From Rhodopseudomonas pseudopalustris (GTDB lineage Bacteria; Pseudomonadota; Alphaproteobacteria; Rhizobiales; Xanthobacteraceae): 64,000 nucleotides of DNA. The notes below the pieces were generated by a model. That model was given only the letters and a program-made list of their open reading frames with translations. It was not told where the DNA came from and searched no databases. Of this stretch, positions 27,064 to 36,213 are shown one piece after another. Each line of letters begins with the position of its first letter. The first letter of the stretch is position 1. Made by a program: the position numbers and the translations under genes. The stretch is from NCBI RefSeq assembly GCF_900110435.1, contig NZ_FODT01000002.1, forward strand, positions 186,001 through 250,000. The letters are read 5' to 3'.

Positions 27064-28710
27064 TCACGCTGGATGGTAGCTCGCCGCCCGCTCCGCAATC
27101 GTCTCGCGCAGCACGGTCTTCTGAATCTTGCCGTTGGCGTTGCGCGGCAGGGGTTCCGAGCGGATGATGATGCTTTCCGGCACTTTGTAGTCCGACATCC
27201 GCGCCGCGCAATACGCGGCGATGTCGCGATCGGTCAGCGTGGTCTTCTGGCTGGTCACCACTATGGCGTTGACGCGTTCGCCGAGCACCGGATCGGGCGT
27301 GCCGATGATCGCGGTCTCCAGCACGCCCTCGATGCCGCAGATCACGTTCTCGACCTCGGCCGAGAAGATCTTGAAACCGCCGCGGTTGATCATGTCCTTC
27401 TTGCGGTCGAACACGCGGACGAAGCCCTCGGCATCGATCGACCCGATATCGCCGCTGCGCCAGAACCCATTCACGAATTCCTTGGCGTTGGCGTCCGGCC
27501 GCTGCCAATAGCGCGGCACCACCATCGGGCCTGCGATCAGCAACTCACCGGGCTCGCCGGGCGCGGCCTCGTTGTCGTCGGCGTCGATCACGCGCACCTG
27601 CGCGTAGGGGACCACCTGCCCGACGCTGTCCATGTGATCGCGCCAACAGGCCTGCGGCATGATCGTGGTCGGCGAAGTCGTCTCGGTCGCCCCATAGGCA
27701 TTGCGCAATTGCAGATTCGGCAGCCGCTTCGCCAGCATCTCGATGGTCGGCACCGGCATCGGCGCGCCGCCGAAGCAGCCGATCCGCCACGCCGAGAGAT
27801 CGTAGCGCTCGAACTCCGGATGCATCGCCGCCAACGTGTAGATCGCCGGCACCAGGATCGAATAGGTGATCCGCTCGCGGCTCGCGAGCGCTAGAAAATC
27901 CGCGGTCTTGTAGGCCTGCCGCATCAGCACGACGCAGCCGCCGGCCGCGAGCGTCGCATACGACACGCCGACGAGACCGGTGACGTGCGACAGCGGCACC
28001 GCGACAAGGCCGCGGTCGTGCTCGGTGAGTTCATGCGCGCGCGCGAAGGCGTAAGCCGAGTGCAGGATGCTGAGATGCGTCAGCTCGGCGCCTTTGGGTT
28101 TTCCGGTGGTGCCGGAGGTGTAGAGGATCACCGCGGTGTCGTCCTCGTGCATCGCGGCGATCGGCGCGTCCGCGGGCGAGGCCGCGAGCAGATCGTCGAA
28201 CGGCCGCGCGCCATCCGCATCGCGTGGGGCGTCGCCATGCGCGGCGAAGCGATGCAGCAGCGTCGGCGCCTCTGCCGGCGCCGGAATCTGATCGGCGAGG
28301 TCGGCTTCGAACACCAGCACCTTGGCGCCGCTGTTGTTCAGCAGGAATTCCAGCTCGGCGCGGCGCTGCCGCGTTCCGATCGGCACCAGCAGCGCGCCGA
28401 TCCGGTTGCAGGCGAGCGTACAGGCGAGAAATTCCCAGCAATTGCCGAGAAACAGCGCGACGCGATCGCCGCGCGCGACGCCGAGCCCGGTCAGCGACGC
28501 CGCGATCCGGCGCATCTGCGCGTCGAGCTCGCGATAGCTGAGCGTGCGATCGTCGACGATCGCGGGGCGTTCGCCGAACCGCGCGACGAGATCGTCGAAC
28601 ATCGCCGCCAGCGTCGGCGGGCGATCGGCAAAGCACAGCATCGTCCGGTCGCCATAATGGGTTTCGCGGCGCAGCGGTCCACCGATTCCGGAATTGGCCC
28701 AGAACTTCAT
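27064..28710 (-). CDS. AMP-forming acyl-CoA synthetase/ligase
   Basis: This 548-residue member of the ANL superfamily activates a carboxylic acid to an acyl-AMP and then acyl-CoA. Motifs in order: VILYTSGTTGKPKGAELTH (P-loop, A3), RNAYGATETTSP (A5), FWRSGDIGSIDAEGFVRVFDRKKDMINRGG (A7-A8), and NGKIQKTVLRE with the catalytic Lys (A10). It looks like a medium/long-chain or aromatic acyl-CoA ligase; the substrate is not clear. The frame is open to 28914, but homology starts at MKFWANSG (28710). There are no metabolic partners next to it. Confidence 0.85.
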   Translation of the reverse strand: MKFWANSGIGGPLRRETHYGDRTMLCFADRPPTLAAMFDDLVARFGERPAIVDDRTLSYRELDAQMRRIAASLTGLGVARGDRVALFLGNCWEFLACTLACNRIGALLVPIGTRQRRAELEFLLNNSGAKVLVFEADLADQIPAPAEAPTLLHRFAAHGDAPRDADGARPFDDLLAASPADAPIAAMHEDDTAVILYTSGTTGKPKGAELTHLSILHSAYAFARAHELTEHDRGLVAVPLSHVTGLVGVSYATLAAGGCVVLMRQAYKTADFLALASRERITYSILVPAIYTLAAMHPEFERYDLSAWRIGCFGGAPMPVPTIEMLAKRLPNLQLRNAYGATETTSPTTIMPQACWRDHMDSVGQVVPYAQVRVIDADDNEAAPGEPGELLIAGPMVVPRYWQRPDANAKEFVNGFWRSGDIGSIDAEGFVRVFDRKKDMINRGGFKIFSAEVENVICGIEGVLETAIIGTPDPVLGERVNAIVVTSQKTTLTDRDIAAYCAARMSDYKVPESIIIRSEPLPRNANGKIQKTVLRETIAERAASYHPA

Positions 28711-28952
28711 GCGCGTTTCCTCGTTGTCCTGATGGCGCCGCGGTGCGTCCGCGATCTGCCTGGCGCAGGCTCTCTGCTTGCGCCTCGGACAGATTATCCC
28801 GGCGGGCGCGCATACCGCCAGTCCGAACCTGCGGATGACAACCCAGGAGCTGCGGCGTCCATCATGGCCGCTGTGACATCGCAGCGTCAGCTTGGCGTCG
28901 TATGACAGCGCCATGTCCCGCGTTGCGGAACAACCTGATCGAGGATGCAGCT

Positions 28953-29159
28953 ATGATTTTGACCGAGGTTCAGTGCGAATGCGGCGCGGTCTATCGGTGC
29001 GCCGAATCCGAGACGCTCGACGGCGAGCCGGGCCGGCTGCAATGCACCAATTGCGGCCGGATCGTCGAGCAATGGGCGAGCGCTCACAAGCGGGTGTATC
29101 GCTGCGTGATCGCGCCGGACCGCGGCTATCCGGAGGTTTCGCCGCCGCCGGCGCCGTGA
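28953..29159 (+). CDS. Small zinc-ribbon protein
   Basis: This 68-residue hypothetical protein has CECGAVYRC and CTNCGR, two knuckles that could bind one zinc (CxCx5C...CxxC). Similar short proteins are common in Bradyrhizobium and Rhodopseudomonas with no known role. The gene lies divergent to the acyl-CoA ligase and upstream of a Nudix gene. Confidence 0.7.
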   Translation: MILTEVQCECGAVYRCAESETLDGEPGRLQCTNCGRIVEQWASAHKRVYRCVIAPDRGYPEVSPPPAP

Positions 29160-29207
29160 TGCTGCGGTCGCTGCGGTGTCTCGCGCTCTCCTGACGCACG
29201 GCCTATA

Positions 29208-29885
29208 ATGCCGGTGCGCGGTTTCATTCAGCGATCCAGAGGTGTGATCTTGCGGGCACCCGTGCTGGCAGCAGGCGGTATCGTTTTGCGACGCGGCGGC
29301 GATCCTTTGTTCGCCGTCGTCCGTATGCGCAAGCGCAACGACTGGGTGCTGCCGAAGGGCAAGCTCGACGACGGCGAGACGCCGCGCGACGCCGCCGAGC
29401 GCGAGGTGCTCGAAGAAACCGGGCATCTGGTCGAGGTCCACGAATTCATCGGCACGCTCGCCTATGACTCCGGCGGCCGTTCCAAGGTCGTGCACTTCTG
29501 GCGGATGGAGGCCGCGCCGGAGCAGACTCATCCGTTGATGAAAGACATCCGCGCGGTCGACTGGCTGCCGCTGGATCAGGCAATCGAGCGGCTGACGCGC
29601 GCCAATGAGCGGGCCTTTCTCGCCAATGTCGGCCCGCTGGTGCTCGAAGCCGCGGCCGGCAAGGCGCAGACGCTTTCCCCGCGACCGAACGAGGCGACGC
29701 CACCGGTCATCGTGCCGTCGCCGCCGGCGGCGCGCCGAACGGCGCCGATCGACGATGGTCCGATCACCGAACTCGCCGACGCGCCGTCGCTGGCGTTGGA
29801 GCAGCCCGGTGAGCTCGAGCCCGACGCGCAGCTCACGATGTTGCAGCGCATCCGGAAGTGGTGGCGCGGCGGCTCGCGCGCCTGA
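29208..29885 (+). CDS. Nudix hydrolase with C-terminal extension
   Basis: This 225-residue protein has an N-terminal Nudix domain. The Nudix box runs GKLDDGETPRDAAEREVLEETG (about residues 46-67), a full match to Gx5Ex7REUxEExG. A poorly conserved, Pro/Ala-rich segment and a basic tail (RIRKWWRGGSRA) occupy residues 150-225. The fold suggests hydrolysis of a nucleoside diphosphate-X, perhaps (di)adenosine polyphosphates as in the MutT/DIPP group. The start could also lie slightly downstream. Confidence 0.85.
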   Translation: MPVRGFIQRSRGVILRAPVLAAGGIVLRRGGDPLFAVVRMRKRNDWVLPKGKLDDGETPRDAAEREVLEETGHLVEVHEFIGTLAYDSGGRSKVVHFWRMEAAPEQTHPLMKDIRAVDWLPLDQAIERLTRANERAFLANVGPLVLEAAAGKAQTLSPRPNEATPPVIVPSPPAARRTAPIDDGPITELADAPSLALEQPGELEPDAQLTMLQRIRKWWRGGSRA

Positions 29886-29928
29886 GCGCGTCATTGTCCG
29901 CGCGAGTATCAGGCGCGAGGTTTTCGGC

Positions 29929-29972
29929 GCGTTTTCTTCACGCGAACCGGTTTCCACTTCGCTCGAAAACGC
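29929..29972. repeat. Dispersed hairpin repeat (GCGTTTTC family)
   Basis: GCGTTTTC (29929-29936) pairs with GAAAACGC (29965-29972) around CGCGAACCGGTTTCCACTTCG. This sequence type is, to my knowledge, frequent in intergenic DNA of Bradyrhizobiaceae. It lies between the Nudix gene and the convergent small membrane protein gene and may terminate both. Confidence 0.65.
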
Positions 29973-29973
29973 T

Positions 29974-30252
29974 CTAATCGTCTTCCCCGAATGTCAGCGC
30001 GATCCCCGTGATCGTCGCGACGATGCCGAAGGCGAGTGCAGAGGTGACGGCGAAATCGAACGCGCGAAAGCCCGACGGGTCGAGGGTCGCCAGCGCACGA
30101 CGGATGCCGAAGACCTCGGACCGCGTCGCGATGAAGGCGAAGCCGAGGCCGACGGCGACCCCGATGGTTGCGTGGCTGGCCAGCGCAATCATGCGCGTGA
30201 TCGCTTTCGGCGACAGTTTTCGGGGCCGGGTCGATGGCTTCTTCGCGCGCAT
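29974..30252 (-). CDS. Small two-helix membrane protein
   Basis: This 92-residue protein starts MRAKKPSTRPRKLSPKAI (very basic). Two hydrophobic segments follow (about residues 25-46, SHATIGVAVGLGFAFIA, and 68-88, VTSALAFGIVATITGIALTF), and it ends in FGEDD. ATG 30252 has a GGAGGCG ribosome site; the frame extends upstream to 30501 without support. No function can be assigned. Confidence 0.65.
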   Translation of the reverse strand: MRAKKPSTRPRKLSPKAITRMIALASHATIGVAVGLGFAFIATRSEVFGIRRALATLDPSGFRAFDFAVTSALAFGIVATITGIALTFGEDD

Positions 30253-30461
30253 GATAATCGCCTCCTTCGACGAGGCGCCAACGCGTCGCTCCGCGCGCAG
30301 TTCCTGCGGGGGGGCGTCCGGCGCGGATCGACATGCGTGACCATTGTGCGGCTGCGAGATACGGCGGGCCTTGCGCTCGGACGCGAAAGCTCCGTCCTCA
30401 CGCGCGGTGTTGGGGATGACTCCATGATCCCGAAACGTCGAGGCCAGCTTTCGGAAAAGTT

Positions 30462-31445
30462 CTAGTCGCGCGCGGGGGTGCGCCAGACCGTGTCGCCCCA
30501 ACTCAGCCGGCGGAACTGCGCATAGGCCGGCTTGTCGCGGCGGGGCGCTGCGGCGTGGACCAGGCCCTGCGGCGTGCAGAGTTTCGCGGTGATCGCGGCC
30601 TTGGTCAGCTCCGGCTGCGCCAGCACCCGCGACGGCCGCGGCGGCAACGGCTCACGGGTCAGCGCCAGATAGATGAACTTCTCGTCCTCGTAGGGCACCT
30701 CGGCGCCCTTGAGTTGCTGATGCAGCCGCGAGCGCGGCAGCCGCTGCACGAAATGGCACCAGTCCGGCGCCTGCAGCGGACAGGCGTGCTCGTGCGGGCA
30801 CGGCGCGATCACCTGCGCGCCCTGCGCGATCAGCCGGCTCCGAAGCGCGAGGACGCGGGCGTAGCCGGCCGGCGTGCCGGGCTCGACGATCAGCAGCGTG
30901 TCGGTGGTCTTGCGCCACAGTGCGTCAGCGAAACGGTCGCGCTCGGCTTCGCCCAGCTCGTTGATGACGTAGCTCGCGATCACCAGCGCCGCCTCCGGCG
31001 CATCGCTCAGCAACTTGCGCGCATCACCGAGCTGGTAGTTCATCGCCGCGATGCGGCTGCCCTGCGCCAGCGTCAGCGCCAGATCGCGCAGCGCGCGGTT
31101 GGCGTCGAGCAGGGTGAAGGCTTGCAGCGTGTCGAAGGCCTGCGCCGCCGCCCAGCTTGCGGTGCCGGGTCCGGCGCCGACGTCGAGCAGCGCCGTAGGC
31201 GCGAAGTCCGGGCGGAATTCCAGCAGCGCATTCAGGCTTGCCGCGACCGCCGCATAGGTCGCCGGCATCCGCGCGCCCGCATAGGCCAGCGCATCGGTCT
31301 CCGTCCTGATCGGCGACGAGTTTCCGCCGTCCCGATAGGTCTGCGATATCGCGCCCGCCCGCGCCGCCGCATCGCCGCGCGACAGCCCGTGCGAATGCTG
31401 CTCCAGCGCGGCCTTCAACGCAGCGGGGAGGGACGGGGGGATCAT
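30462..31445 (-). CDS. Rsm22-family small ribosomal subunit methyltransferase-like protein
   Basis: This 327-residue protein has a SAM-like fold (LLDVGAGPGTASWAA near residue 90) and then the family cysteine region CPHEHACPLQAPDWCHF (about residues 220-236), which may bind an Fe-S cluster or zinc. It matches the Rsm22 family, which acts on the small ribosomal subunit of mitochondria and is widespread in alphaproteobacteria. It lies downstream of smc on the same strand, separated by a palindrome. Confidence 0.88.
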   Translation of the reverse strand: MIPPSLPAALKAALEQHSHGLSRGDAAARAGAISQTYRDGGNSSPIRTETDALAYAGARMPATYAAVAASLNALLEFRPDFAPTALLDVGAGPGTASWAAAQAFDTLQAFTLLDANRALRDLALTLAQGSRIAAMNYQLGDARKLLSDAPEAALVIASYVINELGEAERDRFADALWRKTTDTLLIVEPGTPAGYARVLALRSRLIAQGAQVIAPCPHEHACPLQAPDWCHFVQRLPRSRLHQQLKGAEVPYEDEKFIYLALTREPLPPRPSRVLAQPELTKAAITAKLCTPQGLVHAAAPRRDKPAYAQFRRLSWGDTVWRTPARD

Positions 31446-31448
31446 GGC

Positions 31449-31545
31449 TTACCCTCCCCCTCAAGGGGAGGGTGAAGAGGGCCAGGTGCAAGAGACCAAG
31501 ATATTCCATCGACGATCGCCTCACCCCTGAGAGGGGAGGGTGAGA
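31449..31545. repeat. REP-like palindrome pair between smc and rsm22
   Basis: TACCCTCCCCCTCAAGGGGA (from 31450) forms one hairpin and TCACCCCTGAGAGGGGAGGG (from 31520) another. Both belong to the same CCCTCCCC/GGGGAGGG family as the element in the hup operon. It could act as a terminator for smc. Confidence 0.65.
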
Positions 31546-34500
31546 TCATGCCACGTTCTGGTCCAAAATCCCGACGGCGCCTTCGAGGTCGACGGAGACG
31601 AGCTGCGACACGCCGCGCTCGGCCATGGTGACGCCGAACAGCCGGTTCATCCGCGCCATCGTGATCGGATTATGCGTGATGATGATGAAACGCGTCTCGG
31701 TGGTCGCGGTCATCTCGTTCAAGAGGTCGCAGAACCGTTCGACGTTGTGGTCGTCGAGCGGCGCGTCGACTTCGTCCAGCACGCAGATCGGCGACGGGTT
31801 GGTGAGGAACACCGCGAAGATCAGCGCCATCGCGGTCAGCGCCTGCTCGCCGCCCGACAGCAGCGACAGCGATTGCGGCTTCTTGCCCGGCGGCTTGGCG
31901 ATGATTTCGAGGCCGGCCTCGAGCGGGTCGTCGCTTTCGATCAGCTTCAGCTCGGCCTCGCCGCCGCCGAACAGAGTGGTGAACAGCCGCTTGAAGTGGC
32001 CGTTGACGACCTCGAACGACGCCAGAAGCCGCTCGCGCGCTTCCTTGTTCAGGCTCTGGATGCCGGTGCGCAGTTTCTTGATCGCCTCGACCAGATCGTC
32101 GCGCTCGGCGGCGAGCGAGCCGTGCTGGGTCTCGACCTCGTTCAGTTCTTCTTCGGCGCGCAGATTGACCGCGCCGAGCCGCTCGCGGTCGCGACGCAGC
32201 TTTTCGAGATTGTCCTCGATCTCGGCCAGCGCCGGCAGCTCGACGCCTTCCTGGACCTCGGCGAGCGAGGCGGCGGCCTGCGGCTCGACCTCGAGCATGT
32301 CGCGGATCTCGCGCTCGACGTCCTCGAGCCTTCGGCGGGCCGCTTCCATCCGCTCCTCGGCGCGGGCGCAGGCCTCGCGCGCGCTGGACAGATGTTCGAG
32401 CGTCGCCTTGGCCGAGCGATCGGTGTCGGCCATCGCCTGTTCGGCGGTGGCGAGCGCGTCGGCGGCGGCGCGGCGGTCGGTCTCGGCGTATTCGATTTCG
32501 GTGATCACCGCGCTGCGCTTCTCGGCGAACACCGCGGGCGCATTGTCGAGCTCGGCGCGCTCGGCGGTCAGCTCGGCGAGGCGCTCTTCGACGGTCGCGA
32601 TCTGCGACGCCGCGCTCTGCTTGCGCTTGTTCCATTCGTGGCGCTCGGCGACGATCGCCTGCAGCCGCTTGTCGGCGAGTTCGGCCTCGCGCGCCAGCGC
32701 CTGCGCTTCGGCGCGAACCTGGGCGGCGTTGCGGCGATGGTTCTCGATATCGTTGCGGACGGCGGCGAGCCGCTGCTCGGAATCGTCGTTCGGCGCCAGC
32801 TCGGCCAGCGCGTTCTCCGCGGTCTCGTAGGCCATTTCCGCCTCGAGGCGGTCGGCGGCAAGGCGAGACTGCGCCTCGGTCAGCGCCGAGCGGCGCGCGG
32901 CGTGGCGGTTGATCTCGCGTTCGGCGGCGGCATGGCGCTCGCGCGCGGCATCGACCTCGCGGCGGGCGCCGCGCAAGCTCTCGCGCGCGGCGGTTTCGGC
33001 CGCGGCGGCGTTGCGCAGCTCGGCCTCGGCCATCTCCAGCGCTTCGCGCTTGGCGGCGGCGTCGATCCGCGCCTGTTCGAGGTCGTTCTCGATGTCGACC
33101 AGGCGGGCGCGTTCGGCGAGGCGGCGCGCCGCGCCGGTCGGCGCGTGCGCCGAGGCGACGAAGCCGTCCCAGCGCCAGACGTCGCCGTCGAGCGACACCA
33201 GCCGCTGGCCGGTCTTGAGCTGCCCGACCAGTTCGGCGCCGCGCTCCTTGGCGACCACGCCGATCTGCGCGAGGCGGCGCTTGAGCTCCGGCGGCGCATT
33301 GACGTGCTGGCTCAGCGCTTCGACGCCCTCGGGCAGGGCCGGATCGTCGGCCTGCACGCCGACATCGGTCCAGCGCATCGGCGCGCTCGGATCGACCGGC
33401 GCGTCGAGATCGTCGCCCAGCACCGCGCCGATCGCTTTCTCGTAGCCCTTGGCGACGGTGATGCCGTCGATGATCGGCGGCCACAGATTCTTGGTCTCGC
33501 CGTTGAGGATCTTGGAGATCGTCTTGGCTTCGGTTTCGAGCCGCTGCACCCGCTTGTCGGCCTCGGTCAGCGGCGCGCGCGAGCCGTCCAGCTTCTGTCG
33601 GGCGCTGATATGCGCGGCCTCGGCGTTCTGCACCGAGGATTCGAGTTCGGCCAGCGTCTCCTGCGCCATCGCCACCGCTTCGGCCAGCTCGTCGACATCG
33701 CCGGCGCCGCTGGTTTCCCGGGTGAGCTTGTCGACTTCGGCTTCGACGTTGCGGATGTCGTTGTCGAGCCGCGCCAGCCGGTCGCGATGGCTGCGCACCG
33801 CCTGTTCGAACTGATTGCGCCGCGCGGTGAGCTGCGCGAGCTGGGTGGTGAGTTCGGCGAACAGCCGCTCGGCCTCGCCGAGCGCTTCCTCGGCCAGGCC
33901 GACGCGCTCGTCGACGCCGCTGCGCTTCTCGACCCGCTCCATGATCTCTTCGCGCAGCTCGATATCTTCGGTTTCGAGCCGCTCCAAAGCGGCGTCGGCG
34001 TCGATCGACTGGCGCTGCTCGCGCTCGACGTCGGCCGAGAACTGCGTCAGCCGGCGCTCCAGCTCGGCGACGCGCTCCTTGGCGCGGGCTTCCTCGCGGT
34101 CGAGCAATTCGCGGGCGTTGATCAGCCGCTGCAGACCGGCGGCGGCGCGGGCCTCGGCCTCGCGCAGGCCGGGCAATTCGGAGGCGCGGTCGGCCTGGAT
34201 GCGGGCGGCCTCGGCCTGCTCGCGGGTGCGTTCGGCGAGTTCGCGCACGCCGAGATCGTGCACCTGCGCGGCGGCGCCGACTTCGGACTGCGCGTCGCGC
34301 CAGCGCAGATGATACAGCATCGCCTCGGTCTTGCGGACCTTGGCGGCGACGTCCCGGAAGCGGATCGCCTGTCGGGCCTGCTTCTTCAGCCCGTCGACCT
34401 GGGTCGACAATTGGCCGATCACGTCCTCGACGCGGGTGAGATTGGTTTCGGCCGCCTTCAGCCGCAGCTCGGCCTCGTGGCGGCGGGCGTGCAGGCCGGC

Positions 34501-35010
34501 GACGCCGGCGGCGTCTTCCAGCACGCGGCGGCGCTGCTCGGGCTTGGCCTGAATGATTTCGCCGATCTTGCCCTGGTGGACCAGCGCCGGCGAGCGCGCG
34601 CCGGTGGCGGCGTCGGCGAACAGCAGCTGCACGTCGCGGGCGCGCACTTCGCGACCGTTGATGCGATATTGCGAGCCGGCCTCGCGCTCGATCCGGCGGG
34701 AGATTTCGAGAATCTCGGAATCGTTCATCGCCGCCGGCGCGGTGCGATCGGAATTGTCGATCGACATCACCACTTCGGCGTGGTTGCGCGACGGCCGGTT
34801 GCCCGAGCCCGCAAAGATCACCGCGTCCATGTCGGCGGCGCGCAGCGATTTGTGCGAGGTCTCGCCCATCGCCCAGCGCAGCGCCTCGACCAGATTGGAC
34901 TTGCCGCAGCCATTCGGCCCGACCACGCCGGTCAGACCCGGCTCGATCATGAAATCGGTGGGCTCGACAAACGACTTGAAGCCGTGAAGGCGGAGACGCG
35001 TGAGTTTCAT
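31546..35010 (-). CDS. smc: SMC, chromosome segregation ATPase
   Basis: This 1,154-residue protein is bacterial condensin. The N-terminal head has KLTRLRLHGFKSF and P-loop GPNGCGKSN; a hinge follows in the middle (about residues 510-620: APVDPSAPMRWTDVG), between two long coiled coils rich in Ala, Glu and Arg. The C-terminal head has the ABC signature LLSGGEQALTAMALIF and Walker B CVLDEVDAPLDDHN. The start at 35010 gives the normal N-terminus. The 1,195-codon ORF on the + strand here is a shadow. Confidence 0.97.
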   Translation of the reverse strand: MKLTRLRLHGFKSFVEPTDFMIEPGLTGVVGPNGCGKSNLVEALRWAMGETSHKSLRAADMDAVIFAGSGNRPSRNHAEVVMSIDNSDRTAPAAMNDSEILEISRRIEREAGSQYRINGREVRARDVQLLFADAATGARSPALVHQGKIGEIIQAKPEQRRRVLEDAAGVAGLHARRHEAELRLKAAETNLTRVEDVIGQLSTQVDGLKKQARQAIRFRDVAAKVRKTEAMLYHLRWRDAQSEVGAAAQVHDLGVRELAERTREQAEAARIQADRASELPGLREAEARAAAGLQRLINARELLDREEARAKERVAELERRLTQFSADVEREQRQSIDADAALERLETEDIELREEIMERVEKRSGVDERVGLAEEALGEAERLFAELTTQLAQLTARRNQFEQAVRSHRDRLARLDNDIRNVEAEVDKLTRETSGAGDVDELAEAVAMAQETLAELESSVQNAEAAHISARQKLDGSRAPLTEADKRVQRLETEAKTISKILNGETKNLWPPIIDGITVAKGYEKAIGAVLGDDLDAPVDPSAPMRWTDVGVQADDPALPEGVEALSQHVNAPPELKRRLAQIGVVAKERGAELVGQLKTGQRLVSLDGDVWRWDGFVASAHAPTGAARRLAERARLVDIENDLEQARIDAAAKREALEMAEAELRNAAAAETAARESLRGARREVDAARERHAAAEREINRHAARRSALTEAQSRLAADRLEAEMAYETAENALAELAPNDDSEQRLAAVRNDIENHRRNAAQVRAEAQALAREAELADKRLQAIVAERHEWNKRKQSAASQIATVEERLAELTAERAELDNAPAVFAEKRSAVITEIEYAETDRRAAADALATAEQAMADTDRSAKATLEHLSSAREACARAEERMEAARRRLEDVEREIRDMLEVEPQAAASLAEVQEGVELPALAEIEDNLEKLRRDRERLGAVNLRAEEELNEVETQHGSLAAERDDLVEAIKKLRTGIQSLNKEARERLLASFEVVNGHFKRLFTTLFGGGEAELKLIESDDPLEAGLEIIAKPPGKKPQSLSLLSGGEQALTAMALIFAVFLTNPSPICVLDEVDAPLDDHNVERFCDLLNEMTATTETRFIIITHNPITMARMNRLFGVTMAERGVSQLVSVDLEGAVGILDQNVA

Positions 35011-35314
35011 CTGGTCCGATGCTCGTTTGGCCGCAATTCGGACGGCGCTGGCGAATCTCTCAAGCCGGACAATACCATACAGGGTATCGCGGCGGTGCGA
35101 TTCGCTCGCAGCCGGCGGCGTCATTAGCCGGCGACAATGGCCGCCCCGACCGGGCACGGCAACCGCGGAACCGGGCTTTTCCACGGGGGGATTTGCGGGA
35201 AAGGCGCGAGAAAGCTGGGGATTTCGGGTTGGAGCGCAGTCCGAGCGGGAACGGCGGCCTTCTGGCGGAACCCCGGACTCATTCCACTCATCGCGACCTG
35301 GTCAACGTGCGCCT
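35011..35314. other. Intergenic region between smc and the toxin-antitoxin remnant
   Basis: These 304 bp lie upstream of smc and of the toxin-like gene, which are divergent. I see no convincing gene. It should hold the smc promoter; the only clear structure is the long palindrome that follows at 35315. Confidence 0.5.
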
Positions 35315-35347
35315 CGAGGAATGTATCATGGGATGATACATTCCTCG
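35315..35347. promoter_or_regulatory. Perfect 33-bp palindrome at the toxin-antitoxin start (likely autoregulatory operator)
   Basis: CGAGGAATGTATCAT and its exact inverse ATGATACATTCCTCG are separated only by GGG, and the last base lies one base before the toxin-like ATG. The inner TGTATCAT/ATGATACA core has the shape of operators bound by HigA-type antitoxins. As RNA it would fold into a 15-bp hairpin covering the GAGG ribosome-like sequence. Confidence 0.7.
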
Positions 35348-35348
35348 C

Positions 35349-35516
35349 ATGATCAGGAACTTCGAGGACGTCCTGATGCGAGCCGCCTTCGAGGGTGAGG
35401 CCCGCAAGGGCGATCGGCAAGGGCAGCAGTCCATCCGCGTGAATGATCAGTTTCGAATTTGCTTCGTTTGGACCACGGACGGCGCAAGCGAGGTCGGGTT
35501 CACCGACTATCACTGA
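35349..35516 (+). pseudogene. HigB/RelE-like toxin with internal in-frame deletion
   Basis: This 55-codon frame reads MIRNFED at the start and GDRQGQQSIRVNDQFRICFVW...GFTDYH at the end. HigB-type toxins are about 92 residues, start MIRSF..., and end GxHSIRINDQWRICFxW...VDYH. Thus both ends of the family are present while about 37 central residues are missing, without loss of frame. It is probably inactive. No ribosome site precedes the ATG, since a palindrome occupies that place. It was too short for automatic ORF calling. Confidence 0.65.
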
Positions 35517-35552
35517 TAACCGGCCGATTGTGGCCGCCAGAGAGGAGCAGCC

Positions 35553-35858
35553 GTGGCGAGCACAAATCTTCCGCCCATGCATCCCGGGGAAGTTCTCCGC
35601 GAGGGGTTTCTGGTGCCGCTCGACATGTCGTCCGGCGCGCTGGCGAAGGTCTGCGGCGTGCCGCGCACGCGGATCGAGCGGCTGGCGAATGAGCAGACCA
35701 GCGTGACCGCCGACACCGCGCTGCGACTGGCGAAAGCGTTCGGCACGACGGCGGAGTTCTGGCTCAATCTGCAGAACGCGTTCGATATGCGAACGGCGAA
35801 AACGCGGATCGCGGGCGATCTCGCGAAGATCAAGCCGGTGATCGAGAGCGCGGCGTGA
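35553..35858 (+). CDS. higA: HigA-family antitoxin (XRE helix-turn-helix)
   Basis: This 101-residue protein starts at GTG 35553 with an AGAGGAG ribosome site. PPMHPGEVLREGFLVPL is the HigA signature; the helix-turn-helix is ALAKVCGVPRTRIERLANEQTSVTADTALRLAKAFGTTAEFWLNLQ. It would bind the palindrome upstream and neutralise the toxin. Its partner is deleted internally, so it may survive as an orphan repressor. Confidence 0.85.
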   Translation: MASTNLPPMHPGEVLREGFLVPLDMSSGALAKVCGVPRTRIERLANEQTSVTADTALRLAKAFGTTAEFWLNLQNAFDMRTAKTRIAGDLAKIKPVIESAA

Positions 35859-35886
35859 CTACGGACGAGTAGCATCGCCTCTCGTT

Positions 35887-36033
35887 CGTCATTCCGGGGC
35901 GCTCACGCAGTGAGCGAACCCGGAATCCATATCCCCTGGACTCGCGGTGAAGCGCAGCGTCCGCACCATCGTGCTCCATCGCCGAGCGCGGTTATGGATT
36001 CCGGGCTCGCGCTGAGCGCGCCCCGGAATGACG
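35887..36033. repeat. Dispersed inverted repeat (CGTCATTCCGGGGCGC family)
   Basis: CGTCATTCCGGGGCGC at 35887 and its inverse ending GCGCCCCGGAATGACG at 36033 bracket about 115 bp with an inner pair (CCCGGAATCCAT / ATGGATTCCGGG). A second copy of the same family is at 56,477-56,622. It is a noncoding, REP/MITE-like family. Confidence 0.8.
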
Positions 36034-36082
36034 GAGGCGAGAGGTTTTTCGGGGCGATTATCAGCCACAATGCGCGGTCACG

Positions 36083-36208
36083 TCAGACCAGGTCGATCCG
36101 CGCATGATGCCCGGCGGCTGCGGCGAGGCGTTTGTCGCGCGTGAGTAGCTGGGCGTCGAGCGCTTCGGCCAGCGCCACATAGGCGGCGGCGAGATGATGG
36201 GCCCCGCA
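36083..36208 (-). pseudogene. C-terminal fragment of a VapC-type PIN toxin
   Basis: The last 41 codons of this frame, from CGAHHLAAAYVALAEALDAQLLTRDKRLAAAAGHH to ARIDLV, are the end of a PIN-domain ribonuclease (the LLTRDKRL segment carries the fourth acidic residue). The N-terminal two-thirds is missing; the SMR transporter gene ends 6 bp upstream, so the break lies at that junction. It is a relic. Confidence 0.7.
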
Positions 36209-36213
36209 GGGCG

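Noticed and set aside
31540-35127. 1,195-codon ORF on the + strand opposite smc
   Set aside because: It is the mirror of the SMC coiled coil; SMC has full ABC motifs on the - strand.
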